Part shown: in pieces, positions 12,148-23,323 of the stretch
Position numbering within the stretch: position 1 is the stretch's first letter
Layout: each line of letters begins with the position of its first letter
Assembly (NCBI GenBank): GCA_036784855.1
Contig: JAZDSV010000033.1
Location: 1 to 64,000 of the forward strand
Origin: Aphelidium insulamus
Lineage: Eukaryota > Aphelidiomycota > Aphelidea > Aphelidiaceae
Length of the DNA: 64,000 nucleotides
Direction: 5' to 3'
Notes under the pieces: generated by a model
Seen by the model: the letters and a program-made list of their open reading frames with translations, nothing else
What the model was told of the DNA's origin: nothing
Databases searched by the model: none
Translations under genes and position numbers: made by a program

Positions 12148-12471
12148 ACACTGAGTTGTTCACTAGATGTTCACACCGCCATAAACTTTACTTTTCACTT
12201 TAAGGATAATTCTAATTGCTTACGCGTAACGCGGATTACATCGACGATTTTTGTAAGTGCTCTGTATTTTGCGATGCGGAATTTGGATCACGTAATTCGC
12301 TGAGTCGCTTGATGTAAATTAAGTTACAATGAGTGATGTTTAATTTATGGCATTGTAGGTGGCTACTTCTATTTAGTTGCTGGTGCCAGAATATCTGGTG
12401 GAGAATGGTCCACGGACAAATGATGACTCTGTTTGTCTTGCAAGTCACATTACGCCGTACTCACCGGAATA
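12148..12471. other. intergenic spacer between copies 2 and 3
   Basis: A 324-bp spacer with no open frame resembling protein and no sign of further kinase sequence, which supports copy 2 truly ending at 12147. It presumably carries the end of copy 2's transcript and the promoter of copy 3. Confidence 0.5.
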
Positions 12472-15400
12472 ATGGTGTCGGCCGCGACAATGATAATATC
12501 TTACGTAAACTTTGCCTGGATTGGAGGGTCAAAGCTTTTCAATCAACAGAGCGTGTACTTTGGCAACAGTGCTGCGCCAGCTAGTCGAAGCTGGTCGTGT
12601 ATGGCGACGCGTGGCGATGCCTACTTTGTATTCGGTGGATTAGGAATCGGCGCATCTGGCAGCGGTAACTGATACTGCACCGCCGTACTTGTCCTGACCC
12701 GAAAGCTGAATGTCTGTCGGACATGTGGACATTCGATCCATCAACGCTGACGTGGAGCACAATTAATACCGGCGGCTCCCTGAACTACGGAACTAAACAA
12801 CAGCCTAGCTCCACCACATATCCCGGTCCGCTAATTCAGCTACAATGTGACCTTGCCTCTGATGGCTCACTATACATATATGGTGGCTCGCCAGACCAAG
12901 TATCATGTATGTTCATCATAGTAAAAATAGTATACCGTTCGTCCACCGCTAATTGTTTTCTAACAGACACAAATGATGTGTGGAAATACAACTTCAGCAC
13001 TGCACAGTGGACATGGATGTATGGGAACACTGGCGGGCCGTACAGTGCTGGAGCTGGTGTGACTAGCGCTCTTAATAATCCTGCGGGTCGGGAAAGTTTC
13101 AGCTTCGCGATGCACCAAGTATTACTCCGATTCTATATTATGGGCGGATATTTATCGAACACATCAAGTACTTTGCCTTGTCAAATGCTTATTATGAACC
13201 ACTTAATTTGTAGATATGATGAATGATATTTGGATGTTTGACCTGAGCACATCGTGGTGGACATTCCTCAAAGGAAATATTACTCGATACAACCTTGGCC
13301 CCAATTATGGCGTTTACCAAACTGAATCTCCTGCATATCTACCCGGAGGAAGAACCCTACATAACATGTGCATTGAACAGTACTCTGGCGACGTCTTTGT
13401 GTTTGGAGGCTATGGTTTCTCGTCGTCTGGGGCTGCACGTCAGTTTCAGTGATCATCATTATTCCAGATCATCTCATCAGATTAGGCAGCCTAAACGATG
13501 TCTGGATTTAACGTCACCAGCAGCAATTGGGCTTGGGTTGCAGGAAGTGTCACTGGAAACAATCAACCAGTCGCCGGAGCTTCGGGATATTTTGGGACAA
13601 CGTATACGCCAAGTTCACGTTCAGAGTCCGTCATGTCAGTCATACCTGGGACGCGACTTTTTGCACTATTTGGCGGCTTTGCTACCGTTGGAAGCTCGCT
13701 TAATGCCATCAACGACTTTTGGGTGTTTGATAGCAAGACATATAACTGGGCTTGGCTGGCAGGAACTTATTCATCATCAAAACCCGGCGTATATGGCTCT
13801 TTAAACTCATCTAGCTCGTCTTACATTCCACCGGAATCGTCCTGTGGATCATTGGCGCCGTTATGGCCATTTGATGGAACAGCCATATTTTTTGGGGGCA
13901 GTTTTCAAGCGTCAATAACCGATTACTCCAACAGTATACGGCGTTTCGTAATTACACCAGTGGAAGGTATGCAGATCAGATATCTTGAGTAATTACTCAT
14001 TTTTTGCAGCCGTGTCAACTGCAACATCTACCGGCGTGAAATCAATTTCGTCATCATCAAGTAGTTCTATATCACCATCTACTTCTGGGCCGGTATTATC
14101 TTCGACAATGGCGAGCAGCAGTACGTCATCGACACTCGGGGTATATACTTCCAGCATCGCGACCAGTCAAGCATCATCAAGTTTTAATAGCAGTTCCAAC
14201 GCTATCAGCACCATATTGACTCTAACGACTACCTCGACATATTCATCATCGACTGGCATGACCTTGTCATCTACCAATACTCTGATATCAACCCTTAAGA
14301 TCAACTCGACCGTGGGCAGCAGCATACCATCGCTGATTTCTTCTACCGTGTACTCTTCCTCAACTTCTATGATGACCACAAATATTGGCAGCAGTTCCGC
14401 CACAATGTCCAAAACACTCGCAACGATTATTACGTCAACCGAGACGCCATCGTCAACAGCCACAACTGCTAATTTGAATTCTGGTTTTATCAGCGCGTCA
14501 ATGAGTTCAGATCCTCTTCTTCGTCTACAGTCTACAGCAATTTGTCAACTGTGGTTTCGCAGCTGACTCAAGTGCTTGATGTCATCAGCAGAGTTTTTGA
14601 TGCCATCGATGCAACGTCATCCAATGAAGTCTCTGGAAAAATAGATACTGTGGATGTTCGATTAGGCGACGTGACGATTTTTTACGCAGTGGGTGCAGCA
14701 ATGGCGGCAATCTGCCTGTCAGTCATACTAGTATTTGTTCTCGTAAGACAAAAGTCGAAACGTGCGACACAATCTAAGCTCTTGCCAAACGGGAGTCAAG
14801 ATATGTTGCTTCGCACAACGACTTCAACAACGACGGACATGACGGGCACTACTTCTACCGCGTTTACTAAATCGTCAACGTCCAGGATGACCACGATGAC
14901 TGCGGGACATACGGAAATTGCGGTGCCAGGCTTTTTGCAACTGGAATACGGCGTGGATTTCAAGTGCACCGCAAGTATTGCCCGAGGAGGCGGCGGCGAA
15001 ATCTTTTTGGGAGAAGCACTGAATCGTGGCGCTCCAGTCGACAATCCCATCATCATAGTCAAAGTGGTTGCACAGCGGCGTGCCGGGTTGCTTTCATCGA
15101 TTTCACGCGGCTTTGATCAAGAAGTCGCGCTTATGCACTATCTGGGCAGGCACAGGAATATTGCAGTACTACTTGGTTGGTGCAATGAGCCCGTCGCAAT
15201 GGTGATGAAGTACTATCATCTCGGAGCATTGAGCAAGTACATTGACACGGCAACTACGAGTTCCAAAGCGTTAAAACATGCGTTCTCACTGGATATTGCT
15301 CGCGCTTTAAGCTATACGCATAGCCGTGGCATAGCTCACTACGACCTTAAGCCGGATAATGTTCTAATTGACCAAGACGGAGACAAACTGTTTTGCGTGC

Positions 15401-15639
15401 TGACCGACTTTGGAATTGCGCAGATGTGCAACAATAGTTCACAGCAGCTGGTCCACGCTTTTCAAGTACATAATGTGCGTGGTGTGTCAATCCAATATGG
15501 AGCGCCCGAGGTTGTTCTGCGGTATCGTACAAAGTCTCGCGAGCACACGTCCGCCGTGATACTTTCCGCCGATATATATTCGTGGGCGATGACCATATTT
15601 GAGATTGTCAACAACTCAACCATTGCATGGCGTCAGTAG
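12472..15639 (+). pseudogene. cluster copy 3: kelch receptor-like kinase with two frame disruptions
   Basis: Same plan as copy 2: exons 12472-12664, 12706-12906, 12967-13167, 13214-13438, 13486-13966 and 14010-15639. The start MVSAATMIISYVNFAWIGG aligns with copy 2. Two places break the frame. Just after the exon 5 acceptor the LNDVW blade core runs into a stop and continues in the next frame from about 13500. In the stalk the frame changes again between about 14473 and 14566, before the membrane helix (FYAVGAAMAAICLSVILVFVLV). The kinase half (from about 14880) is intact, with HYDLKPDN, DFG and APE, and is nearly identical to copy 2. Either the gene is a recent pseudogene or the assembly has two small indels here; the clean kinase half makes both plausible. 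Confidence 0.7.
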
Positions 15640-15803
15640 CTATTTGAATGGCTTGATTTGCATTTTTACACCTTATAGCTTGGAATAGAGCTTTTTTGTC
15701 CGTGCATGACAACTTCTTCACCTCTACCGATGAGCTGGTTCGTCGTCACGGTGGCATCCTCCGTTCATACAAATAGTCCGCGCGCAGTTTCTAACGCGGT
15801 TGA

Positions 15804-18800
15804 ATGGTGAACTCATTCGGCATCGTCATCTCTGCCGTGAATTTTATGGCCACCTGGTTAGGCGGTTCAAGCGTGGCTAATCAGCAGAGTGTCTACAGCG
15901 GTCAGGCGCCGGTGCCGGGTGCACGCGCGTCAACTTGCATAGCTGCTAGCGGAAACAAGTACTTGTCCTACGGTGGCTACGGTTACGCCGGGACAACGCA
16001 ATGTACGCGGAGCATTTGTGGAGTCTTACTTACTGTTTAATCTGCGCACAGTGGGCTATCTATCCGACTCGTGGACATTCGACCCGCAGACTTTGCAGTG
16101 GACTCTTTTGCGTCAGAGTGGTGCACAATCGCTGGGCACCAAGTTGGCCGCCAGTGCACAGACGTATCCCGGACCGCTCACTGAACACCAATGTGTGGTT
16201 GGGTTGGATGGCGCCCTGTACGTATTCGGCGGAACCCCCGACAGCTCGTATTGTATGTCTGTGTCCATGTGCAACTGTCACACCACTAATGCAACAGATG
16301 CCAATAACATGTGGCAATACAACACAACCACTGGCCAATGGGCCTGGCTGTCGGGTGCCGGTACTGGCAGCAATGCAGCATTTAGTGCTGGTGTGGGCGT
16401 GGCAGACCCGCGAAACGTTCCAAAGGGCCGGAGTGCGTACGGTTTTGCAGCTGATTTAAACTCACTACGCCTCTACATTATGGGTGGGCAGAGTGCCACG
16501 CCTCCAACTGTTGGTAAGACACCGGTGCCACGCTTTGCTTGCAACACTTACTCATTATAGCCACACTGAACGATTTGTGGCAATTTAATCTGCAGACGTT
16601 TCAGTGGACACTGTTGAAGGGCACATACGCCTCAACTAATGCCCAGCCATCATATGGGCAGTTGCGAGTCAGTGCTGTGTCGAATGTTCCGGGTGGTAGA
16701 ACGTATCACTGCATGGCCGTTGATCATTCATCCGGCGATCTCTTTGTACATGGCGGCTACGGGCTAAATAATGTCGGCTCAGTGAGTACGGAAAAACATG
16801 TATAAGCATGATTTCCGTCTTATTGACCGCAGGATTTATGGGCGATGTTTGGAGGTTCAACTTGACGAGCAAAGAATGGATATGGGTTGCTGGTAGCAAT
16901 GCTGGGAATGACGTAGCATCTGCTGGAGTATCTGGAAAGTTTGGCGCTTCGTACACTCCGGGAGCAAGAGCGTATCACACATTAACCACAGTGCCAGCAA
17001 CGAGACTTGTTGCTTTATTTGGCGGATACGTACAAGTTAACGGAGGTACCGCCGATTACTATGAAAATGACGTTTGGGTATTCGACACAAGCACATACCA
17101 GTGGTCATGGCTGTCGGGTGACTTTCTAGGAAATGGGGTTGCAAATTATGGACAATTAAATGTGTCAAGCAGCGCCAACATCCCAGATCAAAAGGAGCTG
17201 GGGTCCTCATCGGCCGTCATGGCAGTAGATGGCGCTGTTTTAATATTCGGTGGCCGATATTACGGCACAAAATCGTTTTCTTCCAACGGACTTTGGAGGT
17301 TTGATATTACTCCAGTTGAAGGTAAAAGCAAAAGACGTCTTGTTAGGTGCTGAAAGTTGTGTAGCTTCAAGTTCCACCTCGACAACACTTTCAATTTCCA
17401 GTGCATCTTCTGCACCGCCTTCTGCCATTTTGTCGTCTTCTACAGTTCTTGTCTCGCCACTCCCTGCGACAAGCAGTGCATTGCCCACTTCATCGACGAC
17501 ATCAAGTACTTTGAATCCCTCGACCAGCTCATCGGTAGGTGTAGCTTCATCAAGATCATCGTTGTTCGCAACCAGCTCGAGTACAGCAACAAGCGCTATC
17601 TCTTCAACTGCTTTATCGAAAACACCCACTTCAACTACGTCATCGCTGCTGACAGCTAGCTCAAGTGCAATGACGAGTGTTATTTCAACTAGCATATCCG
17701 CTTCGACAACAGTCGCCTCGTCTTTGGTGCAATTCAGTTCTTTAGCGTTTGTCAATACTTTACTGCCGACATCTGCTCCCTCGATCTCTTATTTGTCGCA
17801 GACAAGGTCAATCGTGGCAAGTACTGCGGCTTGGAATCAAAGTACTACTACATCTGGTCACAGCACAAGTACAACAAAGACGAATACCGCAATGTACAAC
17901 ATGTCGCAGTCGATAGAAACAATTACGTTGGGTGGAATAACTGAACTGCCACTGTCCAGCACATCGCCAACATCCGAAAACGGCAGTACAGAGAATTATG
18001 CGACGACATTATCCGAAGCCGGACCAGATGACGGAGTGTTCCAGAAAAATCAAGAGGGCGCGGTGGAGATTGCTTTCGGTGACAGCTCGGTATTTCTCTT
18101 TGTCGGTCTGGGAGGCGCCTTGATTCTCATGGTAATTGGCGCAGTGGCGGTCTATAGAAAAAGGATTACGAAGTCGCTTTACGGCAGCCAAAGCATAGTT
18201 TTGCTGTCAAAGTCGACGCTAAGCAGCAGTACGAAAGACGAAAGCACAACAACCCGCTCAACAACGGATTACCGATCGACTTCGACATTCTTGAGCAGCA
18301 GTACAACCATGTCCCGACTATTAACAACAATGACTGCGGGCCATACGGAAATCGCAGTTCCGGGGTATTTGCAGCTGGATTTCGGTCTGGATTTCATCAT
18401 TGGTCCGAGCATTGCCCAAGGCGGGGGCGGTGAAGTGTTTCTCGGCGAACAGCTGGACAAGGGCTGCCGTACCAACAACCCGCCTATAGTAGTTAAAGTA
18501 GTTGCACCACGGCGTGCTGGCATGCAGCCATCGACATCACGAGGGTTTGATCAAGAAGTGGCGCTGATGCACTATCTTGGCAGACACCGAAACATTGCTC
18601 TGTTGATGGGATGGTGCAATGAGCCCGTAGCAATGATTATGAAATACTACGAATACGGCACGCTGCGAACGTTTATCTTCACACGAAACCAGAGGTCCAA
18701 GATGCAGGTTGTCTCGTTTTCGGCAGATATTGCTAAAGGCTTATCGTACACCCATGGGCGCGGTGTGGCACACTACGACGTGAAGCCAGACAACGTTCTG

Positions 18801-19046
18801 GTTGATCGCGACGTGCACGGCTTCTTTGGGGTTTTGACGGATTTCGGCATTGCGCAGATGTACAGCGAGACATCGCCGCTGGTCCACGCATTCCAAGTGC
18901 AAAATTTACGCGGTGTTTCCATACAATATGGCGCGCCAGAGGTCATTCAGCGCTACCGAGAAAAGTCTCGCAAGCCCCACACCGAGTTGGTGTTCGCGGC
19001 CGACGTCTACTCGCTGGCCATGACAATATTTGACTTGGTCAACTAG
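15804..19046 (+). CDS. cluster copy 4: kelch-propeller receptor-like kinase, intact
   Basis: Six exons: 15804-16002, 16052-16252, 16298-16513, 16561-16785, 16833-17321, 17365-19046, all phase 1; about 1,003 residues. N-terminal signal-like helix MVNSFGIVISAVNFMATWLG, then kelch blades (DSWTFDPQTLQW, NNMWQYNTTTGQW, NDLWQFNLQTFQW, GDVWRFNLTSKEW, NDVWVFDTSTYQW). A long Ser/Thr stalk with many potential N-glycosylation sites precedes the membrane helix (VFLFVGLGGALILMVIGAVA). The kinase keeps the glycine loop QGGGGEVFLGE, VVKVV, HYDVKPDN, TDFGIAQM and YGAPEV, and ends at YSLAMTIFDLVN, even earlier than copies 2 and 3. An AATAAA lies about 15 bp downstream, so the transcript probably ends there. 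This copy is the most diverged of the kinase halves. Confidence 0.85.
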
Positions 19047-19187
19047 AGTTTTCAACAATAAAATTCGCATCTGTTTTGCATGAAACTTGATGCGTGCTGC
19101 GTCTACGAAAAAAAAAGAAAAATATTGATCGACGATGATTGGCCAGGATTCCCATTCACACGGTCCACAGAGGAAAGAGAAAGCAAA

Positions 19188-20501
19188 ATGATTTACAGCG
19201 CCGCCACAGCCGCTGCCATCTACGCCGCCGCGGCATGCGCACACTATGTGCCCCCGATGCCACATTCGGGTCTTCGATTGATACAGCTCGCTCCCGACCG
19301 CTCCGTATGGGTGCCGACGTGCGCACTGGACCTTGAATGCACAGCGAGTGAGCGCGCCACCATTGCCGATGACGTGTGGGCGCATTTGAGCAGTGCGCGC
19401 TCCTTCGGACCCGGCTTTATCGACATTACGGCCGAGTACGAGGAGCATAATGCGCGCGTCACGTCTGGTGTGGCGGTAAATGCTGCCGACCAGCAATTGG
19501 TTATGGCGGCCGCCAATTCGCCGCCCACACTCCGCGAAATGCTGCCTAATGCTGCGGCCATATCAGACGCGACCACTAACCCGCCAACCCGCATTGGGCA
19601 GCGCGAGACCGTGGTGAAGCTCTTGCGCGAGCTGAAGAAGGAGAATTTACACGAATTTATCAAGAAAATTGTGAACTTGTTTCCGTCTCGACACCACAAT
19701 TCGCGCGACGGACCGAACGTTGGCGCATGGGTCGCGGCCAAGTTCCAGGCGATTATCACACAGTCTGGCCGCAACGAGGCCGACGTCCACGTTGCGCTGT
19801 TCACCGGCCGCAGCTCGCGTCAGCCGTCAGTGATTGCCACGATTGTCGGCGAGTCTCCGGATGCAGATATTGTCATCATTGGCGCGCACGAGGACTCAAC
19901 TGCCATGCGCTCGGCCGTCATGCCGGGTGCCGATGACGACGCGTCTGGCTTGGCCTGTGTGATGGAAGTGTTCCGCGTGCTGGTGCAGCAACGGTTCAAG
20001 CCGCGACGCTCCATCCAATTCATGGCATTTGCGGCGGAAGAGGTCGGCCTGCTGGGCAGTAAGGATATCGCCACCGCCTACAAGCAGCAACGTATTAAGG
20101 TGAAGGGCATGCTGCAGATGGAAATGTCGGGCTACCATCCGGCGCGCCGCTCTGGCTACATCTCCGTTATGAAGGACTCGAACTATCCGATGGGCGAGTA
20201 CCTGCACCGACTGGCCACCGACTACTTGTTCAACGGCGGCAGTGGCGGTGGTCGATCGGGCAACTCGACGGCGACGGGAGTGCGCTACCGCAACTGTGGC
20301 TACGGCTGCTCGGACCACTTTTCGTGGAGCGCGGCCGGTTACCCAGCGATCGCCATTGCCGAGGCCGGCCCCTCAGACAGCGACCTCAACCCCAACATTC
20401 ACACCAGTGGCGACACGCTGGATAAGCTGGACATGTCGTTCTTGCTCGGCTTTGCCGAACTGGGCCTTGCATACGCCGTGGAGCTGTCCATGGCCGCCTA
20501 A
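19188..20501 (+). CDS. secreted M28 family aminopeptidase
   Basis: Single exon, 437 residues. I choose the ATG at 19188 because it opens a signal peptide (MIYSAATAAAIYAAAACA); an in-frame ATG at 19080 would bury it. The catalytic half matches the M28 di-zinc exopeptidases of the Aeromonas and yeast-vacuolar type: GAHEDST (His ligand), PGADDDASG (bridging Asp), AAEEVGLLGS (catalytic and ligand Glu), MLQMEMSGY, a disulfide pair in CGYGCSDHFSW, and NIHTSGDTLD (His ligand). The position that is normally Asp in the D-M-x-G-Y motif is Glu here, an unusual but chemically conservative change. The expected role is removal of N-terminal residues from extracellular or vacuolar peptides. It is the first ordinary gene after the kinase cluster. 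Confidence 0.85.
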   Translation: MIYSAATAAAIYAAAACAHYVPPMPHSGLRLIQLAPDRSVWVPTCALDLECTASERATIADDVWAHLSSARSFGPGFIDITAEYEEHNARVTSGVAVNAADQQLVMAAANSPPTLREMLPNAAAISDATTNPPTRIGQRETVVKLLRELKKENLHEFIKKIVNLFPSRHHNSRDGPNVGAWVAAKFQAIITQSGRNEADVHVALFTGRSSRQPSVIATIVGESPDADIVIIGAHEDSTAMRSAVMPGADDDASGLACVMEVFRVLVQQRFKPRRSIQFMAFAAEEVGLLGSKDIATAYKQQRIKVKGMLQMEMSGYHPARRSGYISVMKDSNYPMGEYLHRLATDYLFNGGSGGGRSGNSTATGVRYRNCGYGCSDHFSWSAAGYPAIAIAEAGPSDSDLNPNIHTSGDTLDKLDMSFLLGFAELGLAYAVELSMAA

Positions 20502-20548
20502 GGACGAGGAACACTCTCAATAAACACACCCACACATACACACAGCTA

Positions 20549-23074
20549 ATGCAGCGGAATGTGACGCTGCTCACGGTTGACGAGGCGGTCACACAGCAGG
20601 GACTGGCCGTGGACTTTATGCGCATCCACCTGGACATGGCGCTGCCCGCGGAGACGGTGTGTGTGAGTTTGCAGGAGAGTTTTCGTGTGGAATGACGCGC
20701 TCAGTTTGGACTGGCGCATCATCAGCTGCCCTTTCAGCCGATTACCCCGGCCAGCTTCTACGATGTACGTGCCGTCACCTTGACACACGCCGTACTCATT
20801 CACTGGGCAGCTGGTAGCGCGACGGCATCGCGCCATGAGCGCGGCGACACGCGTCGTGGACACGGGCAGCAGCAAGTGGCATACTCCATCGATCTACATA
20901 CATACGTGACATCCTTAGTTGGCCATCCACCTGGCCCCGTTGTACATGCGGCCTTCAAGTATCTGTACCATAGTGCGGGAGAGCGCTATCTGAATGGCAC
21001 ATGGGTCTTGGTCAAGGACATGAGCAACGACAACGCGCAGCTCATCGACACACTGAGTGCCAGGTTGGTGCACCTGTGTGCTTACTGGCTGCTGTATACA
21101 CTCACATACATTGTATATACACCCACATACATATACACTGCATTCATTCATATTACCCGTAACAGGCAGACCATAATGGAGACCTTGAAGAGACAGTGGC
21201 ACGCTTGCAATGCCTTGTGGACGCGGCATGTACAATGTATTGCGCTTACATTGTTAACATGCACAGTTTCACCGCGCACACGCTGCACATCATTGTGGTG
21301 GCAGTCAACATGTCTACAAAGAAGTTGGAGGCGCCGGTTGAATGTGAGGTACGTTATGTCTTATCATATGTATGTCTTGGTGTATCTTTCCACTTCAATA
21401 TCATATACTAACACTAAGTTTTAGCTTGATGAAACCAAGTCTGTGCACTTCAGCTGGATAAATGTCCATCAGCGCGACTTGTCGGCGGTGTTGACATCTC
21501 TGGCACTGTGGCAAAAGAATCTGTGGCAGCTGCGTGTGTGTCGTGCTATTCCCCTGTCAGACGCCACGGTCGACTTTGTTGCGCCGTGCGGTATCGACTG
21601 GCCGCTTGCTAAAGAGTCTTTGGCAAAATTCTGGCACCGGGCTTGCATCGCCAAAGATTTCATGCAGTCCAGGCGGCGCACGTACACAGTACTGTCACAC
21701 GGGGACAAGGAGCGGCGCCAACACCGATCTGAATCGGCTTGCAATATCACCGCTCTAACGGTAATTGCAGATTATGCACTGACACTATGCTTACATGCGC
21801 GCGCAGGCGGACGACTTTTCCATGATTAGTGTTGTGAAAGAGCTGATTAATGGGACGGCGTTTCTGCTGGCCGACGCGAGAGACGCTTCACAGCAGCTGC
21901 TACTTGCGTGCCACAACAAGGTGGACTTGGTGCTGCACGTTTTAGTAGTTGGCGGGCGCCATCAATGTGCACCGTGTATCTACAGCACACCCATCGATGC
22001 TATGCGGACCATTCCGGGACTGGCGGCGATGCAGTCGCTGGTCAATCGAGCGTCACTAACGCCAGCTGATGCACGCTCGTTACTCACGAACGGAGGGACA
22101 GTCCACGCTACAGCACAGCTGGACCAGCTCATGCGCCCAATTGTGGAAAGTATCGAACAGCAAAACAATGACAATCCACTGGCAAGTGTGTGCAGGGTGC
22201 ATGTAGAACCATTTAACGTTCGCAGCACTCGCTGACACCCGAAATCACCGTGCTCTTCTCACTGATGAAGCAATCAACGCTGACCAGCCATGAGAGTGAA
22301 CGTGCTTTGATGGTACGCCGCATGCCATCTTGATTGTACTAAAGGTATTAACGGACCATATATTAGCTGCTGGCGGAACTGTTCAAGATGGCCGCCGAGA
22401 ATAATTCCACATATCTAGGTGGTTCAGCGGCACCTGCAGTCCGCAAGGCCATCTATAGCCAGCTGACTAAAGAGACACGGCGCGTGGCACAATTGGTAAA
22501 AGCTAGGTCGGCGGGCCATTCTCGCATCGCAGACAATCTGCCACAACTGTTTGTCAAGGCGTTCGGGGACGATGCTGACATGCAATCAGTCGCGTCTTCT
22601 GCATCCAAATCACAGTGCGGTCGAATGGTGCCACAACAGGACGACGCAGTAAGCAATAGCAGCAGCAGGCAACAACAACAACCGGCCAGACCACCTCGAC
22701 GCCATGAAAAGAAGCGAAAGCGAGGCTACCATCACCGATCACGCGAACCCAGCGCGGAACCCGTGTTCACATCTCGACAATACCAGCCGTACCTGGAGCC
22801 TGCCACAGAACCTGAAAACGGAAATAGCGACGCGGTAACTATTGCTAATGCTAGCCCCTCACGGCCAACTGGTAGCATTGCGACTCTGGTGTCACTGCTC
22901 GAGGGACCAAGTGATAGCCGGACAGTGGTTGATGGAAGAAGACCCGATTTCCGAGCAAAAACATGGCAATCACCATTTGCCACGGATGTCAAGACGTGGG
23001 AGAAACGTAAACACGGCCAGGACAGTAGAAAGCGAATACGCATGGGCTCCGGCATGACCATGGTGGAATTCTGA
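20549..23074 (+). CDS. unrecognised nine-exon gene, conserved function unknown
   Basis: Proposed exons: 20549-20662, 20705-20764, 20811-20871, 20919-21067, 21166-21348, 21425-21760, 21807-22181, 22226-22312, 22367-23074, about 690 residues. All junctions keep frame and most have strong donors; exons 3 and 7 probably use GC donors (GCAAGT at 20872 and 22182). The first two thirds are a globular mix of helices and strands without any motif I know, for example LHIIVVAVNMSTKKLEAP and ADDFSMISVVKELINGTAF. The last exon is disordered, basic and Gln-rich (RQQQQPARPPRRHEKKRKRG), which suggests a nuclear protein. I could not match it to a family; chromatin or transcription roles would be guesses. Confidence 0.6.
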
Positions 23075-23323
23075 ATTGCAATGTATACAGCGTGTGCATA
23101 ACAGCGATGAAATTGTATTAAACGTGTCGAATAGTCAGTACATAGTATAGTCTGCCGTAGTACAGCCTGCCATTATAGTTGGGCAGGCCTTGTCGGTAAA
23201 GTACAGCGATCATGTGATCCAGAGCGGGTGTCATGTGACTAGATTGCACCATTGCCTCGCAGGCTGCATCTCGCGGAGCTTCAAGTAGTCAGACACGCAA
23301 ATATCCGCCCAGCGTAATTCCCA

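Noticed and set aside
19080-19187. Upstream in-frame ATG for the M28 peptidase
   Set aside because: It would add 36 polar and charged residues ahead of an obvious signal peptide; the ATG at 19188 is the better start.
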